From contig LUCM01005711.1 in the NCBI GenBank assembly GCA_008360955.1, forward strand, positions 124,178-188,177: a stretch of 64,000 nt of DNA, given 5' to 3'. The position numbers and the translations under genes are program-made. The notes beneath the pieces were generated by a model. The model saw only the letters and a list, made by a program, of their open reading frames with translations, ran no database searches and had not been told where the DNA came from. Below are positions 11,788-24,299 of this stretch, piece by piece. Position 1 is the first letter of the stretch, and each line of letters begins with the position of its first letter. The DNA comes from Fasciolopsis buskii (Eukaryota > Platyhelminthes > Trematoda > Plagiorchiida > Fasciolidae).

Positions 11788-14438
11788 CATCTTCATCATC
11801 ATTCACCGTTAAACGGCAAGGCAAGCCTCACTGACCGCTGCCTTTCCCCAGAGTTACACGTTTATATAAAAAGAGTGAATATCCAATGGGAACAAGCAGT
11901 GGACCTACACAGGCGGGAAAAGATAAGATGCTGCTACAGCCAACACACGGAACACAGCCTAACTGTACAAACGCACGTGTTTTCAATCATTCTGATTCGA
12001 TAGAAAATGACAGCACGAACGCCACTGTTCACGGTTCCCTGCCATATCCTTAAGTGTCGTCTCCAGCCAGCAAGTCGACAAGTCTTTCGGACCCCAACCA
12101 CGAAGGCGTGAGACACCTACTTTACCTAAGTTCGCTGTACACTTTCTCATTCCACGTTGCCACGTCATCTGTTGGCCTCCACATGGCTTCTTCCGTTCCT
12201 TAGGAGGGACACAAAATAGGGCACGATATCGCAGACGAGTGCTCGTCATACGTAACAAGTGGCCCAACCATCGTAGTCTACTAAGTTTCATATGCTCAAA
12301 CAAGCTGTTCTCAGAAGTGGCACCCAATACCAGATTCCTAACCTCAATATTACTCACCCGGTCACTCCATCCAATCCTAGCCATACTACGTAAACATCGG
12401 TGGTCGAAAACCTCCAACCGACCACATCTCCCACACGAATATTCCATGTCTCGCAACCGCTCAACAGAACTGAACGCACTGCGGCACAGCACACACAACC
12501 TTTCAACAACAGTGAAATATCAGGCCGACGCCACAAGTGGTTCAGTCCAGCGTAAGCTGCCCGAACCTTGAATATACGCGTATTTACCTCCACTCCCGAG
12601 CTACCATCGTTCTACGCGCAGCTACCAAGGTAGGTGAAACGGTCTACAATCGTGAGTTCGGCACTACTGTCGTCAAGTCCTGCAACAGCAATTTGCACTT
12701 TGAAGGTGCAAACCACATGCCAAACCGAGCAACCGATCTCGACAGTCTATCTAGTGCGCATTGTGCATGGTCCGCAGACTCGAACAGGCACACGACGTCG
12801 TCTGCGTAATCTAGGTCGCATAGCTTCCCTCCACTTCCCAGTTCGACTCCTATATCCCGGAGACCTCCTAAAGCATCTTCCATCACCTCGTCCATGACGA
12901 AGTTGAACAAGAATGGAGAAATGGGATACCCTTGTTGGACGCCACTAGTCGTTTCGAATGAACTTGGTAGTTTGCCGTATACCCTCACGCGACCATAGGT
13001 ATGCGAGTACATTGCTCGCAACAGGTTCACAAACTTCGTTGGCATACGCTTCCGGTGGAGAACACTGAATAGCGTTGTCGGATTCACTGAGTCGAAATTG
13101 CCTTTCAAGTCGAGAAGGACTACGATCGTAGGGTGGCAGTGCGCGTGGCGCGTTTCGGATATTTGGCGAAGAGTGAATATGTGATTGATGCAACCTCGAC
13201 CTGGCCGAAATCCGGCCTGTTGTTCGCGGATATTACTCTCGCGAATCGGTGTCATACGGCGTAGCAATATCGAAGCCAACACCTTAGTAACTATCGGAAT
13301 TAAACTAATCCCCCGGTGATTGCTACAGTCACTCCGTGTGCTCTTCTTGAAGATGGCTACAATCAGTGACTCACCCCACGATAACGGAACATGCTCCTCG
13401 TTCCAAATATCATGAAGCAAGCAGGCAAGAGCTTTTGATAGGGTTGCTCCACCCAGTTTGAAAAGAACTGGGGAAGTTCGTCGGGACCGGCTGCTTTTCC
13501 CCTCTTCAGGAGCCCAATATCCGAATGCACTTCCACTTCCGTTGGGGGATCAAGTGACACCTCCCAAGGATTCACAGCTCCAGACGTCGGACTAAATTCG
13601 TTAGCGTGTGGCCAGCTAAACCGGTCCTTGAACTGCCCTGCCCAATGGTCCAGCCTTTGTTGTTTACCATGGATGAGCTCTCCATTCCTATCGCACACGA
13701 CTTCACTAACCGAAGTTCGCCGCCCACCGCTGTCGCGTATAAGCTTAAACAGTCTTTGACTATTACCTGAAGCAGTCGCTTCCTCCATCTCTTCGGTCAC
13801 TTACCCCACCATTTTTTCGGTCATTCTTGGGGCTTATCGTCAACTGATGCTGCAACTGCCGACGCACCTTATTCACAGCTTTGCAGTTAGACAGCTGGCG
13901 TTTTGCTCCCTTGCGAGATCCAGTGTCTCTGATGAACGCTAGATCTAGGACCACAGGCCAAATGCATAGCCTGCTTAATTTGATCTCACTGCGCGTCTAC
14001 TTCGTTGCTCGTCGGAGTTCTTAGTTCCTCGAACAGTTTCTGCTCACAGCTGTTGCGAACAGCCGAATCAGAAAAACGTTCGACAGCCAATCGGGTTTGT
14101 GGCCTGCGACGATGGCCGTTGAGCTGCAGTAAAAACCGCATTAAAAGTAGCGCATAGTCCGATTCAACGTACGATCTACAGTTCTGGAGAGAACCGCGCC
14201 AGCGGTAGCTTATTGCAATTTGGTCGATCTGACTCAAAGTACCCGTCGAGTTAGAGCGCCATGTCGCAGTGCGCGACGCGAACTGTGTCGGAAATTCGTA
14301 CTAGATAGGGATATGTTATTGCTTGCACACAGCTGGATAAGTCTTTCTCTGTTGTCTGTTCGCTGAGCAGGCAGGTCGCATCGCCCACCTAAACAGGACT
14401 CCGATGAACTCAGTTTGCCAACTTGTGCAATAAAATCA
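11788..14438 (-). mobile_element. RTE-like LINE, endonuclease and RT
   Basis: The best preserved LINE in the window, read on the minus strand and entering the N gap at its 5' side. Parts in order: the end of an APE-type endonuclease (TATWRS, then SQIDQIAISYRWRGSLQ, about 14260-14180); a linker with LFKLIRDSGGRR and GPDELP (13800-13470); and the reverse transcriptase 13420-12644 with FKKSTRSDCSNHRGISLIPI, EQQAGFRPGRGCINHIFTLR, a FDSVN box with the first catalytic Asp, SGVQQGYPISPFLFNFVMDE and an intact YADD box (12797-12808). After it comes the C-terminal domain with GCETWNIR and LRWLGHLLRM (12593-11983). Frame changes near 13440, 13800 and 12490 and stop codons mean no intact protein. The 3' end at about 11788 is a (CATCAT)-type short repeat, typical of RTE elements. 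It would copy its own RNA into the genome by target-primed reverse transcription. Confidence 0.9.
12644..13420 (-). pseudogene. reverse transcriptase core of the RTE-like LINE
   Basis: An open 258-codon block holding the central fingers/palm of the LINE reverse transcriptase. It keeps the first catalytic Asp (in LKGNFDSVN) and the YADD pair, so this block alone shows no lethal change. The flanking linker and C-terminal domain are in other frames, so the full polyprotein is broken. The start at 13420 is just the first in-frame ATG after the frameshift, not a real initiation site. Confidence 0.88.
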
Positions 14439-14967
14439 NNNNNNNNNNNNNNNNNNNNNNNNNNNNNNNNNNNNNNNNNNNNNNNNNNNNNNNNNNNNNN
14501 NNNNNNNNNNNNNNNNNNNNNNNNNNNNNNNNNNNNNNNNNNNNNNNNNNNNNNNNNNNNNNNNNNNNNNNNNNNNNNNNNNNNNNNNNNNNNNNNNNNN
14601 NNNNNNNNNNNNNNNNNNNNNNNNNNNNNNNNNNNNNNNNNNNNNNNNNNNNNNNNNNNNNNNNNNNNNNNNNNNNNNNNNNNNNNNNNNNNNNNNNNNN
14701 NNNNNNNNNNNNNNNNNNNNNNNNNNNNNNNNNNNNNNNNNNNNNNNNNNNNNNNNNNNNNNNNNNNNNNNNNNNNNNNNNNNNNNNNNNNNNNNNNNNN
14801 NNNNNNNNNNNNNNNNNNNNNNNNNNNNNNNNNNNNNNNNNNNNNNNNNNNNNNNNNNNNNNNNNNNNNNNNNNNNNNNNNNNNNNNNNNNNNNNNNNNN
14901 NNNNNNNNNNNNNNNNNNNNNNNNNNNNNNNNNNNNNNNNNNNNNNNNNNNNNNNNNNNNNNNNNNN
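14439..14967. other. assembly gap (N)
   Basis: Run of 529 Ns. By comparison with the related element at 38.3-38.5 kb, the gap probably hides more of the LINE 5' region and the endonuclease start. Any translated frame crossing it is meaningless. Confidence 1.
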
Positions 14968-15251
14968 AAAAAAGAGAGGGAACTGAGCAGTAGCATACTT
15001 ATCACTACCCACCCCGCTTGATGCAATGGGCAACGCGGTCCTGATTTTCCTGTGCGACGACCGATGCAGTATGGAATTATTTGTAGACGTGTAACTCATG
15101 GGGTTTGATGGACTGGTACTGCCGGGGGGTCCTGCCACTAAGTAGAAGAATGATTAGGGTTTTCAATCAAAGCCTTTGGTTCTGACAAGAACCTGACCGC
15201 AAGGCAACTTGTATAGCCGAGTGGAAGCACATCTATTCAGATCAATTATTC
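14968..15251 (-). mobile_element. 5' region of the RTE-like LINE, part 1
   Basis: This segment matches 38.50-38.77 kb closely (for example ACTAAGTAGAAGAATGATTA and CAAAGCCTTTGGTT in both). In the second locus the same sequence lies directly upstream (minus strand) of the LINE 3' end, so I assign it to the 5' region of the same LINE family. It is interrupted at 15251 by the Merlin transposon and resumes at 16099. No clear reading frame is conserved between the copies. Confidence 0.7.
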
Positions 15252-16098
15252 GGATATTTTCCAGATAAGCCCCGCCACTAATGCGAAAAGTGGATGCGCA
15301 AACAGTTAAGCCCCGCAACATTTTGCCAGCTCCAATTTGATGGATGTACACAACATTGAACTATTTTTTGACGAAAACAATTCCTTATCCGCACTTGGGC
15401 TTATTTCGTGCAAAAATTTTCTTCTTTCGGACGTAAAACCTTAAATGAACTTTCCAACGCTTTCAACTCTCGTTCATGAAGAGGAAACGGCAAAGCATTT
15501 TTGGAAAGCCATAGAGTGATCCATCAACAACGTTTATGCAACAATGGCCACCAAATGACACTTTCAACTCTTTCTGACAGGTGAAGGTGTAATGTCCGAG
15601 AATGTCGGCAAGAAATCGGTCTCCGAATGGAAACGTCGCTGGAGCGATCTAGGATGGAGTTTAGAACTGTACTTCTATTCGTATATTGCTGGTCCAAAAA
15701 TCTGGCAAAATTCATTCTGCTCAGAGGAATTATCTTTTAGCCACACGACTGCTGCTGACTGGAAGAACTTTCTTCGCGAAGTTTGCGCCTGGCGGACTCC
15801 AACAGTCGGCGGCGGCCCAGGTTTACACGTCGAGATCGATGAAACGCTAATATCTCGCTGTAAAAATCATGCAGGGCGGGTCCTTCCCCACCGATCTTTA
15901 GTAGACAACTACTTGTGTGAATTCTTTTGGAGGCAAAGGTACCGAAAAACTGACCTTTTCATGCAAATTATTAATGACATATCCCGATTTCACCCTCTTC
16001 AATAAAAACTAAAAGTACAAATTTCATATCCTCTTTTTTCTAATCTTTTTTGGGTGGCTGGGGCTAATTTTTTGGCAGGGCTTATCTGGAAAATATCT
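15252..16098 (+). mobile_element. Merlin-type DNA transposon, internally deleted
   Basis: An 847-bp insertion inside the LINE 5' region. The left end GGATATTTTCCAGATAAGCC (15252-15271) and the reverse complement of the right end (to 16098) match over about 25 bp with two mismatches, giving terminal inverted repeats. The flanks AATTATTC (15244-15251) and GATTATTC (16099-16106) form an 8-bp target-site duplication with one change. The related uninterrupted copy at 38764-38771 has the single AATTATTC, so the empty site is in the same window. Merlin elements are known to make 8-9 bp duplications and to encode an IS1016-related DDE transposase, remnants of which lie inside. The copy is non-autonomous. 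Confidence 0.88.
15592..16005 (+). pseudogene. Merlin transposase remnant (IS1016/ISXO2-like)
   Basis: An open frame of 137 codons, roughly half the usual length of about 280-300 residues. The N-terminal half ends in a DDE-fold start: TAADWKNFLREVCAW, then GGGPGLHVEIDET with the first catalytic Asp, then a basic segment ending in AGRVLP. It jumps directly to the C-terminal signature SLVDNYLCEFFWRQRY and stops soon after. The middle of the catalytic domain, with the remaining acidic residues, is missing by an in-frame deletion. The enzyme would cut and paste the element by its inverted repeats; this version cannot. The family assignment rests on these two motifs and the 8-bp target duplication. 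Confidence 0.85.
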
Positions 16099-16320
16099 GA
16101 TTATTCTTCCACTTTTCCGACTGAGCTGCTAACTCAGATCAACCCCATAGTGGGGGGACCAGGAGACTACTTGATCAGGTGTCTACTCATTGACCTTCCA
16201 GGCATAATTGGATCTTCGGCTTGAGATAAACCATCCTGCATAGCTCGTCGAATCATGGAGGCACGCAATCCGTCACCCCACGTCAAGGTGTAGTTTCTTT
16301 GTGCCAGAACAGTTGCATCC
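16099..16320 (-). mobile_element. 5' region of the RTE-like LINE, part 2
   Basis: Continuation of the LINE 5' region after the Merlin insertion. It matches 38.76-38.96 kb (for example GACCAGGAGACTACTT and ATTGACCTTCCAGGCAT). The similarity ends at about 16295/38963, which marks the approximate 5' limit of the shared element. Confidence 0.65.
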
Positions 16321-19300
16321 GCTTGATATGTACTTCCTGGTTGGTAAAAGAGTCCAGACGATGTGTCCATAAATAGCTATTCACTAGTGCTGATTAATGG
16401 CAACTATTTGTGTCCGATAGTTGAAACCGACCATTACCGTTTAAGTGCCAGTCAGTCTTCCCATCAAATACGGCTAAACTGAAACCAGCTTTTTTTCATC
16501 CGTACATTCTCCACGTTTGGATTGTAAACCAGTCTGACCGGTCCAATTCCAAGGACTGTACGCTTTCAATTACCTTGGTTATTCATACCAGAGCTTTGAA
16601 CTCCAATATGTTTGTTATTTGCTTCAGTTATTGGCCTCGAATTTACTACATCCCCGTATCAATGTTCAATCTTCTCGTTTGAAAACAGGGATAGACTTTC
16701 ATGTGATCTTCGCTGTCCACCCTCTAGTGCAACCGCAGGATGAAGAGTACTTGTGTGGCAAGAAACGATCTAATATTCTCTCGAGTTTTGAACTATTCTC
16801 CTCCTCCTCCACCAAACCAGCGAGTAGAAAGTTCCAGATGGTCACGACCCTCCTAGATAAGCGGTATATCAACGGCACTTACGAAGATTCAAATTTGCCT
16901 AGGGTGAATCATCGTCCCTCAGTCGGGATTTACACCCTAATTCGGGACTGATATCGTTCCGAATGATCCATTGTAAGTAGGTTGGACAGCTTTACTTCTT
17001 CCGATGGGCTCTGAAAAATATCCCAGTGCCTACTGGGACAACATATCGTTCTCGTGTTAATTTATATCACTCCAATGTTAGACGATTTTTTCGAAGTAGA
17101 TTTTAGAGCTCCCTGTCAGAGTGGACGTGAAACGCGGGGTTGGACTTTCGCAAAACCATGTATTAATTGTAATATTCATCATCCATATAGTTCCGGACAG
17201 AATTCACGTCATCCACAAGGATAAAATCCCAAGCCGAAACACGTCTTTGCCTTCTTTTTTCAAAAGGTATTCTTCACATATTCGATTCACAATGTGAACC
17301 TGGTTCTGTCTGGGCGCGTACTGTAACGGTTTGGCTGTTTGTCGTCATCTTGGTTCTGACTGCAGGTACTGACGCTGGATGACACGCTTACTGCACCTTG
17401 GCTCATGAGTTTTCTTTCCACTTTTCACGTTCCAAATCACGAGGTCTGCAACTCCTTCTCGGAAGAGCCCAGACCCCGTGCACTACGTCTCCAATAAATG
17501 TTGCGGAATGCAATATCACTTGCTCCCAGATGTGACAGAACTACAACAAGAGAAAAGTCCAATGGGAGAAGTTCAATCAATAAGTTTATTACAGATCATT
17601 GGTTACTCCGTAGTCTGGTAAAATCATCCGTATGTTGAAGACGAGCTAGGTCACAAACCGTGGCACGGAGATTTCGAGATAAACTGTCCGCGCGTGTTGA
17701 ACAGATGCTTCATATTCAGCCTACATGTAGGTCACCGAAGACACCAAGTTCAAACAGTGGCTATCCGTTATCCAGTACTAAAAGAACTACAAAATTTTCC
17801 AACGAGTCCGAAGTTGATATCTCGCAGAATAACCGAAGCACCAAGTAATTACCAATGCCTAGTTTACCTTCTCACCATAACGTTTTGTCAAATCTTTCTA
17901 GATCCGCAAAGCGATCGAAAAGGTGTGTCGAGACCCCATCATCAATATACAAACTACTCAACCACTCCCACGAGAACTCGTCCGATCTGCGGGGAACAGG
18001 AAGTGATCAGGGCTTGGGACTTCGGAATCGCACATTTTTGTACAAAACCAAATTACTGTAATAAAGATCGGAGCCGGACTGCTTTCTAGCAACAAGGTCT
18101 TCCAACTGGTATGGCTTATTGAGTAACGCAATCGCGTTGTTTAGAATGGCTTATGTCCACTGACCACTCCAAAGATCGAGACTGACTTTCTTTACAATTA
18201 TTGCTCAGATACTAGTTCATTCGAAAATTCCGATCCTAAGGATAGCCACTTTATCCAAAGTCTCCACCGACCGACAGGAAAATCAGGGATTTATAGGTTT
18301 TCACGCTCCAGAAATCCCATTACTGTATGCTTTCAATTAACAGCTTCTTCTTTGAGGCGCGGTGGTATTTGGAGTCTGAACGAACAACTTTAAGTGGCCG
18401 AGGCTACTCACTTTCCTAGGTTCTGCCTACACGGAAGGCTTTCCTCACACAGGTAGACCCTGCAACCACATCCTTCGCGTGTAGCATACGCCTGTGCGGA
18501 AATTAAAGCCAAATCCCATGAAGCGGTCCGGTGAAGCTTCACTATAGCTTGTGGGCACGCCGCTCAATCAAGGCGGTGGCGACACACGAACGAGAAGTAC
18601 AAATATGCCCCAAGTGTCATTGGCCACGAGGATATTCCATCAATAGAGATTCTTCGTAAGTTATGTATGAACACATGATTTTCACATGAACCCGAAACCT
18701 GTCTTCCAACTGTTGTAGTCTTCCCGTTTTCTTCAGTTGCGTAGCTTAGGTCAGAGTTATATCATTTTTTAATGACAGTCTGTACCCGTTTTTTACTGTT
18801 ATCAGTCGAATTCCAAGTACCACTATTACAACACCACCGGGAATCCCGCACATAGTGTAAGCTATTATCCAGACACTCTTGTGGCGTTTTTGTTGTCCCC
18901 GTCATACAAAATTGGTTTCTGGTTTGAGTGCTCTATGATGGTGATTATTTGCCTTCAAAAACTGGAATATTTGTTTCATAAGTCCTTAGTTTGTATGGTA
19001 CTACTGAAAGTGGGATATCAGTTGGGGACTTGGTACTGGTCTCCCGTGTCCAATTTTTGTTTGAAGTGTGCGTTTGCAGACAATTCGGTGCCCCTCAGAC
19101 TCCCTTAGCCTATCCCAATTTCAAGTGAAAGGCAATTACTGTGACCCGGTGCGTTCCGTTTACGTAATCAGCGTAATTTTTAGAACTTAAAACTGCACTA
19201 ACCCACGGATGATCACTCGTGATGGCATGAACTGAATAAGTGAATCATTAATCTATCGATCAAACTAACTTGCGCTCTGAACAATTCCATGCTGGATGTA

Positions 19301-20306
19301 CTTCCCCTAGCAATTGGTTTTTTTCACAACTATAAAACTAAAGCTATTCGTGGATGAAACCAAATTGGTGACCAGCGTGTTAGTGTAGTTTAACATTATA
19401 GAATCAAATTTCCCCTCGTTACTCGCGTCTATGCCTTGAAACGTGAAGAAAAATGGCTCATACGCAATTCGTATGATCCAATAGGATAAAGCTGCGCGAC
19501 TAAACAGCCACAAGAGTTAATCAACCGGAACCCTATGACAAGAAATTGATGGACCCAAATAAATTCAGTTGCACTGCCCGATTGATAATTCACCGGTTAT
19601 GTTTCATGTTTTCACCATTTAAATACAAAAAACTATTTCATACTCAACATGCATAAATCACCGTAAGCAAATGTTTGTGACTGAGAAAACAAAGGGTGTT
19701 ATGCGGTGTTTTTGAGGTTTGTCGAATGGTCAAAAGCCAGACTGGTTTGGTTTTGGGCAGTATCGCGTTCCGGGACAAGTTGCTAAAAGTTAAATTGCAC
19801 AACTAACGTCTTCTAACAAATATGGAATAACACTGAGTCACTTCCACGGTTCACAGTGATGTGCCAGACAGACGGGCGTGGACGGTTTCTAATTGTTGGC
19901 GAATTTCTTTGTAAAATGCTAAATCACTTTCTTCGCTTATTATCTGGTTGCTAGGGCAATCTGCAGGCTGAATAATACCGAGCCGCACGTTGTTTCTCAA
20001 TTAACCAGGATCAGTGAAACTTTCGAGTGTGTGCCAAAGAGATATGGTAAACATATTAGTTACCACGTTACCTAATTAGGAAATAGGATAGGAATGGTGC
20101 GACATACTTGTCATTCGTCCATCTGTCACATATTAGCTTCTCTAGCCAATAATTATGGGCCATTGGAGTCGGGAAAGGGCTAGTATACTCACAATGTCCT
20201 ACGGTAGACACGCACAACTCATGTTGCATAAGTCTGCCTTCAGCTAAGCACAATAGTGTGCCGGGAAAATTGCTCATGTGAGGTGTTCGTATTCACTCCC
20301 ACTCAC
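16321..20306. other. no gene recognised
   Basis: Several open frames of 60-130 codons occur (for example + 16619-16951 and + 17694-18089) but none resembles a protein family or has supporting splice sites. A stretch around 18440-18650 is GC-richer than its surroundings. A perfect TTACGTAA, the core bound by PAR/NFIL3-type bZIP factors, is at about 19162-19169; alone it means little. Confidence 0.4.
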
Positions 20307-20349
20307 CACAAATCCCCGCCTGCGCAGCTTATGCCCTTGGGGATTTGTG
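20307..20349. repeat. 11-bp perfect inverted repeat
   Basis: CACAAATCCCC (20307-20317) and its exact reverse complement (20339-20349) are separated by 21 bases. Could form a hairpin in DNA or RNA. No function can be assigned. Confidence 0.6.
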
Positions 20350-23300
20350 CTCACACGTCGAACAATCTGGCACTCAGTTTCTGTGTGTGGTATACTTGTT
20401 CTGGTGACTCTTTCTCCCCACCAGTCGCTCAGTCCTTTTCGTCTATCTGTCCTCAAGCTAGTACCTTCTGTCGGCCACCAAGAAAATTATTGGCGACTTG
20501 TTTCTTGTTCACATATTGCTCGGAATTCATTCATCCAGTTAGTTAGTCGACAATACACGCGAACGCAGACACACAGCTAACACTAAGACATACATCTGTC
20601 GCGATGACACAATTGGACTGCGACAATGCCTCAATCGACAACAACCTCGATCGTCCCCTAATCATTCAGGAATGCTTGTGGTGGCTTAAACATGTCGACC
20701 CTTTACCACGCAACTGTCAGGCGAGAAAAGCTCCACACTATATTACACTGAGTTAAATGATTATGCAATCAGTTTATATATGTTCGCATATGCATGTATG
20801 TGTTTGTTTGTGTGTGTTTCTCTGTGGTCTGCTTGATTCACACCGAACAAACAGAACAATGATGCACATAAATCCCATGCGGGGTGTGTTTGCGTTCCAA
20901 ACGGGAATGGACAGAAGTATCAACATCGGACTGCGGATTGCAGTAACGTGAACGGAGGGGGGGTGAATTATGTACATGAGATCAGGAGAGGCTCTCGGGG
21001 TTCATGCATTGTGAATTACCGGTGTGTTATGCGCGGAATGAACATGTGGTAAACTTTTCCACTCGGCCCCGAATTCTACAAGCCTTTGAGGGTCTGAACT
21101 CAAGCGTACCAATTCCGACACACATGCAGGTGGCTTGTTCTAGGTTGGGTCATGTCCAGGTGGATGCGTGTTGTTACGACTGTCAGAGTTAGAATATGTT
21201 TGCCGAAATAGTCCCATCATCTGTCGTGAATCCCTCCATACTCCACCCCTGGCCAAATCAAAAAGGAGGAAGTATGGATAGATTGAATCCCATCGGTCGA
21301 TCAAATCTACACAAACTTCTATCTATCACTCAAAGAATTGGAGGTAATGAAACCACGACCAGTGTATTTTGTAAGTGTGCACACCTTTCACAAATCCATC
21401 GCTTCGCGTTAACCTCGATGCTACCCCTTATTGCTTGTGTCGCAATTTACACAAGTGATGAATTTGTACTTGAACACCTAACATGGTCTTCTATCAATTA
21501 CAAACATTTAGACTGGAAGAAGCGAAACGGAAGAAGAATTTATGCATGAACTATTGTCACACGCAAACACACACACACACACACGCACATACACACACAT
21601 TCGAAAACATAAGCAACTGGAAGCGTAAGAAAGTAGCAAACGAAAGAAAAATCCGTATTACTGTGGTGTATTCTTAGGCTGATTTTGCCATTTCATTAAA
21701 AACTTTGGCTATCAAATAACTATTTGGACAAGTGAAAAACATGCTTGGGAAAGAAGCCCTCCAATTATTTGGTTCAGATCAACAATTCAAAAACAAAAAA
21801 AATTAAGGACAGCAACCAGTACATCGAAGGGAGACTGATTGCAAGAATATCATGTGAACACTTACTGGCCAGCAGTTGACAGTTCATGGACGGAAACTGC
21901 AGCGTTCCTGCAGCAAACAAGTGAATCCGGTTTGCGACAAGTAATGCTAAAAAACATTAGTCTTTTTTAAGATTTGATTACAGTAATCGTCCCAGTCTCA
22001 GTTGTGTGCGAAATTAAACGTGAGACAGATTAACAATGGTCACTAAAATGCTAACAACTTGTGAAACAATTTGGTCACCCCGCGCCATTCGAACCGAACT
22101 AGGTTTCGGCACACTAAATGAAAACCTTCGTCTGAATGAATAAATAAATGGGATAGTAAATAAACAAGTCCTGCAGACTGCAACACCGTACAAATGAATT
22201 CCTATTGTTCTCGGTGTAAGCAAAAATCCTAGAACTTATCAAGACAGAAGGTCAAGCTTCATCAACGGTCGTTGGGTGATATAAGACTAGAACGCAGACA
22301 CCGAAATGTCGATCCAGGAGGTACTAAATCAACCCTTTAACCGCATTTCATGATGTCTACGTTCTAAACTGAGAATTCGAAATGTTTCTGCTCTAACTAA
22401 AAAATAGAAAAATTATTAGATCATCTGAAGTGGTCACGGACAATCCACTTGTCGAGAACGTGCACAGTCCCTTCTCTTCGCACCCCCGTACAAAGCTTGG
22501 AATTCCTGTTGATGTTTTCACATCTGCTCGAACATAGTTATCGCTCATCGTGGGATATCTGGTCTCAGCTTCACATAATATATGGCATATCGACTAAGCG
22601 TCGAACAATTGACAAAATTACGCCAAGGGTCCAAAAAGGATGTGCAAGAATGCAGTTTGCGTTAGGTTTGCTTGTGCGATTCTGACATGAACCCGCAATA
22701 ATGAGAAAATGTCACGCATTTAGATTGCGCCACATCGCCGAAGCACTAAAGGTCGCGAGATGAAGTATGAAAGTTTGGACAGTGCGACCATTGAGCATAT
22801 TCTCTGGGAATTGGGTAACGAAGGGAAACATTCAGAAGGAAAGGTCGTGTAAGATTCTACTGATCAAACCACTAATCTCCCAAGATCATAGCACACAAGT
22901 TCATATCCAAAAAAATTCGCTGGAAATAACCTGGGTGGGACGAAAATTTCTTACTGACCCAATTAATTCCCCCTCACTCCCAACCGATAAACATCCGGAA
23001 CTAATTGAAAGGAAGGATAAGGTTGATGAAAAACTTACCACGTCTCCAGGGGTTGTAAAAATGTTCTATCTAGCGATGAAGCACCAGTAAAATGTATCGA
23101 TTGGACGATAGACACCACGTCAGTGACGTTCGGAGCTTTTGACACTGTCATTGGGAAGATATGCAGTATTGGTCATTATATTAGTGAATTCCTAACAGTA
23201 TTTTATTATAGTATTGCCTTTTTTCACAAACCTTACACCCATTATAGGAGCGAACGCTATCGCATTTGGCGCATAAATCACTCATTTTGAGGGGCTTAGG

Positions 23301-24038
23301 GAATTTTGGAAACCATGCACGTTCAGTTTCCAGTCATAGATCATCTACAGCAGAGATGACATTGACTGATCGGGAGATTTCTGTGCACGAATTTCACCAA
23401 CTGAGTGTAGTCAAATATTAGATGTCTGAGTTATATCAATCATCGAAATAATCAAATAGTCTTCAGCTCACCCGGTCGACTTGTGATCGGGGTAGAGCAC
23501 AACTCTAACATTTTCGAGGAATATTCTTATGTTCGGAATTTATGGGGTTTCAGTGAATCTCATCTAAGGGCAGGGCGCATTTAACAGAGGTAGGTGAAAT
23601 TGCACGCATATTTACTTAGAACAGAATTTTCCGACAGCAAAATACTGTTTTCTATGCATCCGTTAAGTAGCGGAACCGTTCCTATTGCACTTTTCGGCAC
23701 AGGACCAAAGTTATCCACACGCAGGCCCGGCCAATTTTTGGGCATATGCAACAAATTCAGTTGGTTAGTATCATCGCGGTTATGGACAAATATTACTCAA
23801 AGACCACAGCATTCCAAGTGTAATGATACGGAGAAATAAGATGCGATTTGAGAAGTCTCAATCGTTCGATTGATTGCTTGTTGTGGAACATGTCGATTGG
23901 CTCACCCCTTTCGTCTGTCTCAGCCAACTAGCTGTGCCCGAATAACACAGGCGGTTCTTCATGATCTTACAATCGAACTGAGGCGTTAAAACAACCGATG
24001 TAAACGATAATTACATTGAAATCATTAGTAATTTGTGG
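20350..24038. other. no gene recognised; contains a CA microsatellite
   Basis: CA-rich microsatellite at 21557-21601 and a GT-rich stretch near 20795-20825. Open frames such as + 21196-21549 and + 22767-23090 are short and do not resemble known proteins. Confidence 0.4.
21557..21601. repeat. (CA)n microsatellite
   Basis: CA units interrupted by CAAA, CGCA and TACA. Confidence 0.9.
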
Positions 24039-24273
24039 GTGAGTGAACAAAATTTCCCGAGAAACATGACCGGTTTCGCGGTTATTGCCGCTCGTTAGAT
24101 GTGCGTATCAGGTACTCTCTCATTCAAACAATTCTGTGCTTGCAAACTCCGAATTGGTGCAAGGGTACAAGTGCAAGAATATTTGGACAAAAGAGTACCA
24201 AGTGAGCACACCTGACGACCGGCGGTAACCGTCAAACCGGTTGTGTGCTTCCCAGCCAATTTTGTTCACTCAT
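24039..24273 (+). mobile_element. foldback MITE, copy 2
   Basis: The best copy of the palindromic family. The left end starts near GTGAGTGAACAAAATTTCCC and continues through ACATGACCGGTTTCGCGGTT. The right end is the imperfect reverse complement, closing with TTTGTTCACTCATC. The arms together make up most of the element, so a single strand can fold into one long hairpin. It matches the 5.5 kb copy in inverse orientation, including the middle around TGCTTGCAAACTCCGAATTG. No protein is encoded. Confidence 0.78.
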
Positions 24274-24299
24274 CTAGATAGTATTCAAAATTTCCGGTG

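Noticed and set aside
14410..15138. Long open frames across 14.4-15.1 kb on both strands
   Set aside because: They consist almost entirely of unknown residues from the N gap.
17322..17541. Possible solo LTR (TGTAACGG ... CTACA with an AATAAA inside)
   Set aside because: No target-site duplication, no primer-binding site and no second copy in the window.
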